A stretch of 64,000 bases of DNA from Paraburkholderia sp. LEh10 (lineage in GTDB: Bacteria; Pseudomonadota; Gammaproteobacteria; Burkholderiales; Burkholderiaceae): NCBI RefSeq assembly GCF_017814945.1, contig NZ_JAGIPX010000049.1:1-64000 (forward strand). Direction: 5' to 3'. The first letter of the stretch is position 1. Each line of letters opens with the position of its first letter. Shown in pieces: positions 1-7,504 of the stretch. The notes under the pieces were generated by a model, which saw only the letters and a list, made by a program, of their open reading frames with translations, had not been told where the DNA came from and did no database searches. Position numbers and translations under genes: made by a program.

Positions 1-39
1 GAAGCCCGTCAGGCAGTCACCCTCAAAGAGGCCGCCTGA
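1..39 (+). CDS. Possible 3' end of a gene entering from the left edge
   Basis: Frame 1 is open from the first base and ends in TGA at 37-39, giving a 12-residue tail (EARQAVTLKEAA). The composition is plausible for a helical C-terminus, but 12 codons cannot identify a protein and the open stretch could be chance. The 177 bp after it hold no convincing gene. Confidence 0.3.
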   Translation, partial: EARQAVTLKEAA

Positions 40-216
40 GTTGCAAAACCGTGTCCAGACAATCCGAGCCGGTACATCGGTTAGCGCTTTCGAGCACCGA
101 ACTGCTGCTCATCGAGTTCGTACTTGCGGCGCAAGGACTTCTCGCCCCCGACAACTGCGCGCAGCGTTGTCGAGGTCGAACGCATTTGATGGCGGCGCGA
201 AGTGCGCGGTAAGGCC

Positions 217-543
217 TTATTCGCTATCAGGTCTATCAGGTCTGGTTTTCAGCCGGAAAGGCGCAAGCAGTGCCTGGACGTCGACCGATTGGCCTTGCAG
301 GATCAACAGGCGGGCATGCAGAACAGTGTTTTCGAGGAGGAGTTTGGCCGTGCTCAGCAAATACATCGCATGGACGTCATCGACGTTCAGGTCATTGCGG
401 ACGTGATGGTGGCGCTCAACGAGTGAACCGACTACAAGCCGACGCAGTTCCTTCTCGCCAAACGGCAGGTCGGCGTAATCGATAGGATCTGCAGACTCGA
501 TTTCCTGCAGCATGTCGACGAGATTTTCGGTGCTTACCTGCAT
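217..543 (-). CDS. Conserved-looking hypothetical protein, 108 aa
   Basis: I do not recognise the family. The start at 543 (MQVSTENLVD) is chosen over the longer in-frame ATG at 573 because an AAAGGAGCG ribosome binding site lies just before it. The protein is soluble and mostly helical, with an acidic N-terminal half (residues 1-35) and a middle rich in Leu/Val/His (about 40-85). It has no signal peptide or membrane segment. It stands alone, with no same-strand neighbour within 1 kb. The many open frames on the plus strand across the same bases are antisense shadows. Confidence 0.6.
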   Translation of the reverse strand: MQVSTENLVDMLQEIESADPIDYADLPFGEKELRRLVVGSLVERHHHVRNDLNVDDVHAMYLLSTAKLLLENTVLHARLLILQGQSVDVQALLAPFRLKTRPDRPDSE

Positions 544-1254
544 GTTCGCTCCTTTGTAAGGCACAAGCAGCATAGGTATCGCGGCAGCCGGTTTCGACCC
601 CGTGCAAGCAGTCTACCAGACCAGCGCACAGCCCGTCGGCGCGCTTTCGCGGGCGGCATCGGCGTGCATTATGGCGCCGCGCTCTGCCGTTTCAACCGCA
701 CACCCGCCAAACGAAAGCACGCTTGCCAAGGACTTAATGGCGTCCTCGCAATTGTCGCGACGAGAAGCCGTACTACGGAGACAGACGGCAGCGATTCTGT
801 GCTAGCCAGCCGGGTTGCCGTGCGCGCAGTGCGCCCGATTGACTAGCAGACAGTAATGCGTCCCCATTTAAAAACCAAGAGTGACGGGGCTGTCCGTAAC
901 TTAACCGATCCGTACATATACTCGTCTAAGGAATGAGATTCGTCCCTGTTAAGATGAACTTAACCGCGCGTCGCTTCACGGACAACTTCGAAAGAGATGG
1001 ATATGAGTTACCGACAAAACCCTCCAACGGTGGGGTTGAGCGCGACCTCGGTCCAGGCGGGTCGTTATCGTGCATTGTTGTCGGTTGAAAAACGATATAA
1101 CGAAGCGGAACTTGTTCGACGGTGTGCTTATACACACACAAGCCGCTTCAAATATCGTAAACGCGTATGTCCCGCATCGGTTTTGCTGTGTTAAAAAAAC
1201 GTCTCTGCGCTAGACAATGGCGACATTTTTTCAACTCAACGGGTTATCGAAACT
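544..1254. other. 711-bp region without a convincing gene, including the cspA leader
   Basis: Short open frames here lack ribosome binding sites and protein-like composition. The base composition becomes more AT-rich from about 840, for example around 915-945 and 1090-1235, as expected for a promoter and leader of the cold-shock gene at 1255. A seven-A run occurs at about 1193-1199. I see no hairpin strong enough to call a terminator. Confidence 0.5.
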
Positions 1255-1458
1255 ATGGCCTCAGGTACTGTCAAGTGGTTTAACGATGCAAAGGGTTTTG
1301 GGTTCATCACGCCGGATGACGGCGGCGAAGACCTGTTCGCGCACTTCTCCGAAATTCAAGGCAAAGGTTTCAAGTCACTGCAGGAACAGCAACGTGTGAC
1401 CTTCGACGTCAAGCAGGGACCGAAGGGTAAGCAGGCAGCAAATATTCAGCCGCAGTAA
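1255..1458 (+). CDS. cspA: Cold-shock protein, CspA family
   Basis: A 67-residue single-domain nucleic-acid chaperone that binds single-stranded RNA/DNA and melts structured mRNA. The cold-shock fold is clear: KWFNDAKGFGFI (residues 7-18) is RNP1, followed by DLFAHFSEI (RNP2-like) and the family-typical end KGKQAANIQPQ. Length matches the family exactly. It is monocistronic. The start is set by homology to MxxGTVKWFN. Just upstream of the ATG there is no recognisable Shine-Dalgarno sequence (GGTTATCGAAACT), unlike most genes in this window. Together with the long AT-rich leader this suggests control through mRNA structure, though a temperature response is only inferred from the family. Confidence 0.95.
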   Translation: MASGTVKWFNDAKGFGFITPDDGGEDLFAHFSEIQGKGFKSLQEQQRVTFDVKQGPKGKQAANIQPQ

Positions 1459-1588
1459 TCCGTCGTCACGTTGTGCAACACAGACAAGAATTTTTTTGAA
1501 GCCATGCTTCGTGTCGTCATGACCAGGAAGCAGCGGGGCGTATGAATCGGACTTCCAGCGAAACGCGCGGACATCCATGCCGCCCTAA

Positions 1589-1666
1589 GGGAGTGCTCAA
1601 CTGGCGCTGGCTGCAGATACGTTTATATGTATTGAGCTGTATGCATGCGCACTGTTGGGCACTCCC
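1589..1666. repeat. Imperfect inverted repeat, 13-nt arms with 52-nt loop
   Basis: GGGAGTGCTCAAC at 1589-1601 pairs with GTTGGGCACTCCC at 1654-1666 with a single G-U position. The enclosed 52 nt could fold further. It may be a structured transcript end downstream of cspA or a small RNA; nothing in the sequence decides between these. Confidence 0.45.
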
Positions 1667-1743
1667 CGCCTGCCGCCCCAAACGTGATGATGCCACTTGA
1701 AGTTGTCAATTGACTGGTTAGCTTTGTTGGTCGCCCAGCTGCG

Positions 1744-1772
1744 ACGACTATAAGACATACGACTATAAGACA
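1744..1772. repeat. Tandem direct repeat of 14 bp, period 15, before the HTH gene
   Basis: ACGACTATAAGACA occurs at 1744-1757 and again, identical, at 1759-1772, ending 22 bp before the ATG at 1795. The spacing and position fit a regulatory binding site for the downstream HTH protein or another regulator. The function is inferred. Confidence 0.5.
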
Positions 1773-1794
1773 CTGCTGAGAGACTTCAAACGCG

Positions 1795-2064
1795 ATGAAT
1801 CAACGCGCACAAACCATCGAGCATCTCGAGCGTATCGGTGAGGACAGTAGCTTGAGACGCGCTCTTGCCGCACGTCTTGACACTGCCCTGAAGCGTGCTG
1901 GCGTCACCTCCGCCCGGGCCGCCAGGTGGCTCGATGTCAGCGAATGCGACGTGCAATTCTGGCGCCGTGGAATCACGGTGCCACCGCTAAACGCATTCAA
2001 ACGGATTGCAGTCTTTCTCAACCTGGACGTCTACTGGCTTTGTACTGGACAAATACCGGCATAG
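1795..2064 (+). CDS. Small helix-turn-helix protein, XRE/lambda-repressor-like, 89 aa
   Basis: A DNA-binding protein candidate. Residues about 22-80 read as a lambda-repressor-type fold: ALAARLDTALKRAG, then ARAARWLDVSECDVQFWRRG as the helix-turn-helix, then PPLNAFKRIAVFLNLDVYWL as the closing helices. There is no sensor or peptidase domain, and the length is short but normal for a stand-alone XRE protein. A perfect tandem direct repeat lies immediately upstream and could be its operator (inferred). It is followed, after a 173-bp gap, by phaB on the same strand, but co-transcription is not evident. Confidence 0.7.
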   Translation: MNQRAQTIEHLERIGEDSSLRRALAARLDTALKRAGVTSARAARWLDVSECDVQFWRRGITVPPLNAFKRIAVFLNLDVYWLCTGQIPA

Positions 2065-2237
2065 CCGGTTTCATTTCAGTTCGTGCAGGGCTGCGACGGA
2101 TGACAATCAGGTTGTATGAAGCTGGTCAGCGAGCTTACCCATCACAAAGTAGTACTGCTATCAAGATATAAAGAGGCCACAATTCATTGCATGGCGCGGC
2201 AAATAGAACTAACCGTTAACAACGAGGAGTCGAAGAC

Positions 2238-2978
2238 ATGGCGAAGCGAATTGCTTATGTAACTGGTGGCATGGGCGGAATCGGAACTGCAATCTGTCAG
2301 CGCCTGCATAAGGACGGGTTGACGGTGGTGGCAGGCTGCGGACCGAACTCCCCTCGTCGGGAACGGTGGCTGGCCGAGCAGTCGGCGCTGGGCTTTACGT
2401 TCATCGCATCGGAAGGCAATGTCGCAGACTGGGAGTCGACTGAGGTGGCCTTCGCGAAGGTGAAGAAAGAGGTAGGTGACATTGATGTACTGGTGAACAA
2501 TGCGGGCATCACCCGGGACGGCGTGTTTCGCAAGATGTCGCGGGAGAACTGGAACGACGTCATTGCGACCAATCTGACCAGTTTGTTCAACGTGACCAAA
2601 CAGGTCATTGAGGAAATGGTCAGCAAGGAGTGGGGCCGCATTATCAATATCTCGTCCGTCAACGGGCAGAAGGGGCAGTTTGGCCAGACCAACTACTCGA
2701 CTGCCAAGGCGGGCATTCACGGCTTCACGATGTCGCTTGCCCAGGAGGTAGCGACAAAAGGCATCACGGTGAACACGGTTTCTCCAGGGTACATCGGGAC
2801 CGATATGGTCCGTGCAGTGAAGCCCGAAATCCTGGACGCAATTGTTCAAAGCATTCCGGTTCGCCGTCTCGGCGAAGCCTCGGAGATTGCGTCGATTGTC
2901 TCGTGGCTCGCCAGCGACGAAGCAGCGTTCGCAACAGGAGCGGACTTCTCGTTGAACGGCGGCCTGTACATGAGCTAG
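2238..2978 (+). CDS. phaB: Acetoacetyl-CoA reductase (NADPH), PHB synthesis
   Basis: Reduces acetoacetyl-CoA to (R)-3-hydroxybutyryl-CoA, the monomer supplied to PHA synthase in the cytosol. It is a classical short-chain dehydrogenase of 246 residues. The TGGMGGIG cofactor loop is at 9-16, NNAG at 87-90, and the catalytic Ser140-Tyr153-Lys157 are all present. NITRDGVFRKM-type and GQFGQTNYS segments are typical of PhaB rather than FabG. The start has a GAGGAG site 9 bp upstream. No phaC or phaA is adjacent, so this is probably an extra copy. A short hairpin at 3019-3044 (7-bp stem) could be a weak terminator. Confidence 0.93.
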   Translation: MAKRIAYVTGGMGGIGTAICQRLHKDGLTVVAGCGPNSPRRERWLAEQSALGFTFIASEGNVADWESTEVAFAKVKKEVGDIDVLVNNAGITRDGVFRKMSRENWNDVIATNLTSLFNVTKQVIEEMVSKEWGRIINISSVNGQKGQFGQTNYSTAKAGIHGFTMSLAQEVATKGITVNTVSPGYIGTDMVRAVKPEILDAIVQSIPVRRLGEASEIASIVSWLASDEAAFATGADFSLNGGLYMS

Positions 2979-3140
2979 GGGTCTCCGACGCTTGAACCAC
3001 GGCGCGAAAGCTGCTGTCTCCAGCGCTCTCGAGGGAACGCTGGACGATGGTGGCGTCGCGCTTGAATCGACGTGTTGCACCGGACCTGGGTTGATAGCCT
3101 GGCGTCAGGCGAATCCCACGCATCACTCACGGAGAACAGC

Positions 3141-3476
3141 ATGCGCGATGTGCCAAGCATCGAATCATCTACATTCATGGTAGGGCAGAGGACGCTGCGC
3201 ATGCTTGCGCGCGATGACAAAAATCCCAGCGCCGCACTCGTGTATTGGTTAGGGACAGCAGAGCCGTCACGCGAAGCGAACTTCTTCTACGCGACACGAA
3301 AATTCGGCGTTTTGATGCAGCTCGTTCTTCCCGACGAGCGCCCCGGCGTGTTTGTGAATCGGAGCGCGGTTCATACCGTTAAGGATTGTGGTGCGGTGAA
3401 ACGACTTGTTTTCAAGGACAAGTCGTCGCTCGACGTCCGATACAGCGGACCTTGCAGCGACCTGTGCGACCCGTGA
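3141..3476 (+). CDS. Hypothetical protein, 111 aa
   Basis: Not recognised. The start at 3141 (MRDVPSIESS) is preferred over an in-frame ATG at 3072 because GGAG lies 7 bp before it. The protein is soluble, with a mixed alpha/beta pattern (RTLRMLARDD, FFYATRKFGVLMQLVL, VKRLVFKDKSSLDVRY). It ends with two cysteines in PCSDLCDP. Composition is less GC-biased than its neighbours. Probably real because the reading frame is long for its base composition and a good ribosome binding site is present, but no function can be given. Confidence 0.5.
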   Translation: MRDVPSIESSTFMVGQRTLRMLARDDKNPSAALVYWLGTAEPSREANFFYATRKFGVLMQLVLPDERPGVFVNRSAVHTVKDCGAVKRLVFKDKSSLDVRYSGPCSDLCDP

Positions 3477-3661
3477 CTGTCCGTTGACAACGACGGGTCC
3501 GCATACTTCGTCGCACCGCGCGATGACGAGCACGGGACGACAGCGTCATTGCGAAGAAAAGCGCATACTGGCCAGGCATCCCTGTTGCCAGTATGGGATT
3601 CGTCTGACTCGACGCGGACATCCATCGTCGAACGGTCTACCTCGATAACGAGGAGGTGACT

Positions 3662-3895
3662 ATGGACCTGGAAGAAGAGTTGGGCGAACTCTGCGTGGCC
3701 GACAAGCACATCGCCAGAGGGCTGGAACTCGTTGAGCAGCAGCGAAAAAGGGTGCGCGCGCTGGATGGAGTCGGGTACGACTCTGCGTCGGCGACCCGAT
3801 TGCTGGTGGCGTTGCAAGCGTCGCTGGATGCAATGGCCGAACACCGTGCGGTCATCCAGGAAACCATTGCAATGATACGGTCGGGTCTTAGGTAA
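3662..3895 (+). CDS. Small helical hypothetical protein, 77 aa
   Basis: Start at 3662 (MDLEEELGEL) is fixed by an AGGAGG site at 3651-3656. The product is almost wholly alpha-helical with heptad-like Leu/Val spacing: acidic residues 1-10, then two helices around 14-35 and 45-75. This suggests a small coiled-coil or helical-hairpin protein, perhaps self-associating. There is no export signal. The family is not recognised and no neighbour gives a clue to function. Confidence 0.6.
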   Translation: MDLEEELGELCVADKHIARGLELVEQQRKRVRALDGVGYDSASATRLLVALQASLDAMAEHRAVIQETIAMIRSGLR

Positions 3896-4065
3896 TCAGC
3901 GATCTTGAGACCTATGAAGTCCAGCTGCAAAGGTTCCACGTCGAGTCAATATCGGATTGGTGAACAAGCCGGACCAGCATGAACGGCTGGTCCAGCTACT
4001 AGCTGATTTCACGAGCCCGTCGCGCGCAAGCCCGGGAACGCCGCAAGGACCTACGCCGCGGCGCG

Positions 4066-4590
4066 TCACGACGTCGAGCCAGGCTGAGGCCAGGGCCATC
4101 CCGTCTTGTCGTCGGGCGCATCCCACTCACCGATCGGCGCTGCCTCGACGGACGCTTCGGCCGGACTGGCGTCCATAGCAGCGGCAGTGCGCGGCGATTC
4201 GCCCGCAGTGCTCTTTTTCATCTTGGGCAGCCCAGTTCCAAACCACGCGACCTTCTCGTGCATGTAGGCGACATACGCCTTCCAGCCGTCAGGGTTACCT
4301 TCGAAGAGGTCGTGCTGAACGGTCGACGCAAGCGCGGTGCGGTTGAGTTCCACTTCGAGCAGTTCCTTTGGCCACAAAAACAAAGCGCTGGCCACGCGAG
4401 CGCCGAACTCCGCCGTCAGCATTCTCGGGGCAACCATTCGGAGGAACTGGAAGTCCCGCAACGATTCTTCTTGTTTAGCAAGTTGTGCAACGGGTATGTC
4501 GGGCTGGCCAATCCTGGATAAACAGTTGACGGCTTCGAGCATGTCCCCGAGGTGAAGCAGCAACTCCCTTCTATCGAATCGGTCGTCCAT
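4066..4590 (-). CDS. Hypothetical protein, 174 aa
   Basis: Starts MDDRFDRREL after a GGGAG site. The N-terminal two thirds (residues 1-125) are helical and globular. The segment FLWPKELLEVELNRTALA followed by FEGNPDGWKAYVAYMHEKVAW looks conserved and aromatic-rich, reminiscent of phasin-like or PHA-granule-associated sequences, but this is only a composition-level resemblance. The C-terminal 45 residues are low-complexity, Ala/Pro/Asp-rich and end in GWPWPQPGSTS. It has no signal peptide, and it is monocistronic. Confidence 0.6.
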   Translation of the reverse strand: MDDRFDRRELLLHLGDMLEAVNCLSRIGQPDIPVAQLAKQEESLRDFQFLRMVAPRMLTAEFGARVASALFLWPKELLEVELNRTALASTVQHDLFEGNPDGWKAYVAYMHEKVAWFGTGLPKMKKSTAGESPRTAAAMDASPAEASVEAAPIGEWDAPDDKTGWPWPQPGSTS

Positions 4591-5013
4591 TGCGGTATCT
4601 CCCGTCCATTGTGTCCCAGTTCGATGATACTCGCCGTTCTCGCGGCGGCGTTAAGCGGCCTTTGACGACAGGAAAGCAGCGACGCGACAAACAGCTCTGG
4701 TGAGCGCGGTTTCCGTTACGGGAATCGGGAGTCTATGCTTGCCCTCGGCCCTTGGCGGCCATGCTGACCCGGCGCGCAAAGCAGTGCGGCGGCTTCATAT
4801 GACATTTGGTGGCACTGCCTTTTCCCGTGCGCTTCCAGGATGCCGAGGGGCCTTTTCCGCCTGATGCACCTGGGCGGTTTCAGTCCCGGCGTTTCATGGA
4901 TTTCTCATGAAGACAACCTCCAGCAAGGTCGCGGTATCAATCACGTGAAGCCCGTCGCCATCGTCTCACGTAGAGTCACCGCTCGCCGCCGCTATAGGCC
5001 GGCGATATGCTTT
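4591..5013. other. 423-bp region without a gene
   Basis: Neither strand shows a credible coding frame with a ribosome binding site. It separates the start of the leftward gene at 4590 from the 3' end of the leftward small-gene pair at 5014. No repeat or strong hairpin was seen. Confidence 0.5.
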
Positions 5014-5229
5014 TTAGCCGCCCGGATTCAGTTCAGGGTGACCGTGGGAGTAGGGCGCTTCGTGCTTCAGTTCGTAGTGCGCGCCGACACCCGTTCGTGT
5101 TGGCGGAAAGCGGTCGCCCTCGACGCATGTGGCTTCGAATGTCCTGCCCTCGCTGTCGCCGCCTTCAAGGACGACGGAGTAGATGCCCGAGATTTTCACC
5201 GTTTCGCCGGGTTTGAAAGTGTCTGCCAT
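5014..5229 (-). CDS. YjzC-like small protein, 71 aa
   Basis: Start at 5229 (MADTFKPGET) is set by an AGGAGGGAGG tract just upstream; longer in-frame starts would run through the neighbouring gene. The motif FKPGE-x7-GIY followed by GDRFPP resembles the YjzC-like family known from Bacillus, whose function is unknown. The protein is soluble with a beta-rich core and a His-rich tail. It lies 25 bp downstream of the small acidic gene at 5255-5425 on the same strand, so the two probably form an operon, likely stress-associated judging from the surroundings. Confidence 0.7.
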   Translation of the reverse strand: MADTFKPGETVKISGIYSVVLEGGDSEGRTFEATCVEGDRFPPTRTGVGAHYELKHEAPYSHGHPELNPGG

Positions 5230-5254
5230 GGTGCCTCCCTCCTGGTTGCGTCCC

Positions 5255-5425
5255 TCATTGCTCGGGCAAATCATCGTCAGTTTCGTCGCCGTCTTCCGAC
5301 TCGATGCGGGTCGTTCCGCCCGTCGCCGGCGGGTCGCTGGCGGGAAACGTATCATCGACAGTCCTGTCGATTTCGTCTTCGGATTTCGTATTGGTCGGGT
5401 ACTGTTCCTTGGGCTTTCTGGCCAT
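5255..5425 (-). CDS. Small acidic 'DTFPASDPP' protein, 56 aa
   Basis: A short hydrophilic protein (MARKPKEQYP start) carrying the segment DRTVDDTFPASDPPA, common in small proteins of Burkholderia, rhizobia and relatives. Their function is not established. It is intrinsically disordered, with a basic N-terminus and an acidic tail ending DDDLPEQ. GGAG stands 7 bp before the start. It is the first gene of a likely two-gene operon with the YjzC-like gene. Confidence 0.7.
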   Translation of the reverse strand: MARKPKEQYPTNTKSEDEIDRTVDDTFPASDPPATGGTTRIESEDGDETDDDLPEQ

Positions 5426-5946
5426 TTGCGTCTCCAGTGGTCTCGTGAGCGATTCAATCGAAGCAAGGCGTATTCCGCACCCGCGGCGACACCGTGCGAA
5501 GCAAACGCGATGGCATGCATGATGGGAAGCCTCAAGCCAACCCGGCATCTCGCTCCTCCCGCTCACTATCAGTGCGGATAGTGCGGGCCTGACCTTAGCA
5601 CCAGCATTTTTCCGCTTGGCTTCGTTCAATCGATCTCTGAGGTGATGAGCGCGCGGACTTGCTGCGTCATCGTGCGAGAACTCCCATCGGGTATGTACGT
5701 GCGGACCGAACGGAAGGCAGCAAGACGCAAGGGCAGAACATAAGAGCGGCGGTTTTATGAACGCTTCATCAGCGAAGTTTTCGCCGGCCAAGAGTCACCA
5801 ACGCTTTCGCTCGCTCGATGGGAGTCAGCTGATCGCGGACCGCCATGCCGTATGGAACGAGCTGAAACCGGCTGGCGTGCATCACGCTGGCGGCAAGCAC
5901 CCGGCCGGCCCCGATCCGAGGCCGGCCGGGCCCGAACGCGCGCTGT
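5426..5946. other. 521-bp region, no supported gene; hairpin at its right end
   Basis: Overlapping open frames of 60-70 codons on both strands near 5757-5966 lack ribosome binding sites. A leftward frame ending at 5769 contains DQLTPIERAKALVTLGRRKL, which looks protein-like and might be a remnant, but it cannot be placed. The strong hairpin at 5900-5930 is listed separately. Confidence 0.4.
5900..5930 (-). terminator. GC-rich hairpin after the aldo/keto reductase operon
   Basis: CCCGGCCGGCC at 5900-5910 is perfectly complementary to GGCCGGCCGGG at 5920-5930 with a 9-nt loop. It begins 16 bp past the stop of the leftward SRPBCC gene. There is no U-tract, so it is a terminator-like or transcript-stabilising hairpin rather than a textbook intrinsic terminator. 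Confidence 0.55.
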
Positions 5947-6375
5947 TCAGGCAAGGCCCTTGTTAGCGAACGCTGCCGCCAGCGCCTGCAAACCGTCCCG
6001 ATAGATACCTTCGAAGAGTCTCGATGCTTCTTCGTCGCTCACACCGTTCGGCGTGAACTCGCCGGACCAGTCGACCTGCGATGCACGGCCGCCCTCGATC
6101 TCCCGCACCTCTATCGTCGAGCGGTAGCCCGTGACTGGAAACGGCGCCTCAATGATCGAATAGGTATAGCTGCGCGCGCGGTTATCGAACGCTTCCAGAC
6201 GTTCGACGATCACTTCGCCGCTCGGATTGGCCAGGCGCCGCACGCGGCCGCCTTCACTCAATTCGCTGGATGGAATATAGGGTAGCCAGTCCGGCAGCGA
6301 GTTGAAGCCGCCGATCAATTGCCACACCACGTCGGGCGAAACGGGAATCCGGATGGTTGAACTGGCGCGGGTCAT
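5947..6375 (-). CDS. SRPBCC-family (polyketide cyclase/START-like) protein, 142 aa
   Basis: Small hydrophobic-ligand-binding fold. The N-terminus TIRIPVSPDVVWQLIGGF is the usual first strand and helix of SRPBCC proteins, followed by LPYIPSSELSEGG, strands with VIVERLEAFD and YTYSIIEAPFPV, and a long C-terminal helix (about 113-140). Many such proteins are called MxaD- or polyketide-cyclase-like; the ligand is unknown. Start at 6375 is chosen by AAGGAG upstream. It lies 11 bp after the aldo/keto reductase stop, so both are one operon, divergent from the LysR gene. Confidence 0.85.
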   Translation of the reverse strand: MTRASSTIRIPVSPDVVWQLIGGFNSLPDWLPYIPSSELSEGGRVRRLANPSGEVIVERLEAFDNRARSYTYSIIEAPFPVTGYRSTIEVREIEGGRASQVDWSGEFTPNGVSDEEASRLFEGIYRDGLQALAAAFANKGLA

Positions 6376-6386
6376 GATCGATCTCC

Positions 6387-7406
6387 TTATGCGTTGGTCG
6401 GCAGCGGTGCATTCGCGGCGACGAGACCCTGCTCGCGCAACTCGCGCCAGAAGTCTGCCGGAAGCACTTCCTTGACGGCGGCATGGTCTTCCGCGATGCG
6501 TTCGGGCCTGCTCGCGCCCGGAATCACCGCCGCGACGACCGGGTTGGCCAGCACGAATTGCAGCGCTGCGGCCTTGACGCTCACGTTGTGGCGCGCGGCG
6601 ATGGCCTCGATACGACCGACCTTCGCGAGGATCTCGGGCGATGCCTTCTGGTATTCGAAGTTCGCGCCGCCTGCGAGCACGCCCGAACTGTACGGACCGC
6701 CCGCAACGATCTCCACGGCTTGCGCGGCAGCGGCCGGCATCAGTCGCTGCAACGCACGGTCGTGATCGAGCAGCGAATAGCGGCCTGCGAGCAGGAAACC
6801 GTCCGGCTTCGATTCGGAGAGATCGAGGAGCAGTTCGCAAGGCTCGACGCGGTTCACGCCAAGTCCCCATGCCTTGATGACGCCTTCATCGCGCAGACGG
6901 GTCAGTGTACGGAAGGCGCCCTTGCGTGCCGATTCGAACACCGAGAGCCATTCGTCGCCGTAAAAGTCCTGCGCGACGTCGTGAACCCACACGATATCCA
7001 GATGGTCGGTCTTCAGTCGCTGAAGACTGTCTTCGACCGAGCGCAGCGTTGCGTCGGCCGAATAATCGTTGACGATCTTGTTGGGACGGCCAAATGCAAA
7101 CACGCCGCCTTTCTCGCCCAGATCGCGCGCGCCCGCATCCTCGATTTCGTCGAGAATCACGCGGCCCACTTTCGTGCTCAGCACGTATTCGTCGCGCTTA
7201 TAGCCTGCGAGTGCTTCGCCCAGACGGATTTCGGAAAGGCCGGCGCCATACAACGGGGCGGTATCGAAATAACGCACGCCTTGGTCCCAGGCGGCCTTCA
7301 CCGTCGCAAGCGCTTCGGCTTCCGGGATGTTGCGGAACATATTGCCCAGCGGCGCTGCGCCAAAGCCGAGCTGTGTGCCTGCGGGCAATTTATCCTTGAT
7401 GCTCAT
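6387..7406 (-). CDS. Aldo/keto reductase, pyridoxal/aldose dehydrogenase-like, 339 aa
   Basis: NAD(P)-dependent oxidoreductase of the TIM-barrel AKR superfamily. Catalytic residues are visible: Asp48 and Tyr53 in FDTAPLYGAG, Lys79 in LSTKVGR, and the His of DIVWVHD. The sequence LGFGAAPLGNMF at the start and VIPGASRPERIAED near the C-terminus match the D-threo-aldose 1-dehydrogenase / L-fucose dehydrogenase / pyridoxal 4-dehydrogenase branch; the exact substrate cannot be told. Start at 7406 has AAAAGGAG upstream. First gene of the operon with the SRPBCC protein, probably controlled by the divergent LysR regulator. Confidence 0.88.
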   Translation of the reverse strand: MSIKDKLPAGTQLGFGAAPLGNMFRNIPEAEALATVKAAWDQGVRYFDTAPLYGAGLSEIRLGEALAGYKRDEYVLSTKVGRVILDEIEDAGARDLGEKGGVFAFGRPNKIVNDYSADATLRSVEDSLQRLKTDHLDIVWVHDVAQDFYGDEWLSVFESARKGAFRTLTRLRDEGVIKAWGLGVNRVEPCELLLDLSESKPDGFLLAGRYSLLDHDRALQRLMPAAAAQAVEIVAGGPYSSGVLAGGANFEYQKASPEILAKVGRIEAIAARHNVSVKAAALQFVLANPVVAAVIPGASRPERIAEDHAAVKEVLPADFWRELREQGLVAANAPLPTNA

Positions 7407-7504
7407 CGACTTGCTCCTTTTGGTGAGTCGGTAGCGCAAGTCTAGGGTGGTGATTTAAGTCTGTCCAAGACATAATAAGATAAACTTGAGACCCCGGAGG
7501 TCTT
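7407..7504. promoter_or_regulatory. Divergent promoter region between aldo/keto reductase and LysR genes
   Basis: The 98-bp spacer holds a dyad GTCT-N5-AGAC at 7459-7471 inside an AT-rich stretch (7450-7490). LysR regulators usually bind such interrupted palindromes between themselves and a divergent target. The assignment is inferred from layout. Confidence 0.5.

Larger units (their letters stand above)
1459..1794. other. 336-bp intergenic region with an inverted and a direct repeat
   Basis: No gene is evident. A run of seven Ts follows cspA near 1489-1496, but the stem before it is only about four base pairs, so it is a weak terminator candidate. The inverted repeat and the direct repeat found here are listed separately. 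A short GTCAATTGAC palindrome sits at 1705-1714. Confidence 0.5.

Noticed and set aside
4840..5448. Rightward open frame of 202 codons
   Set aside because: Overlaps two small leftward genes with good ribosome binding sites; has none of its own.
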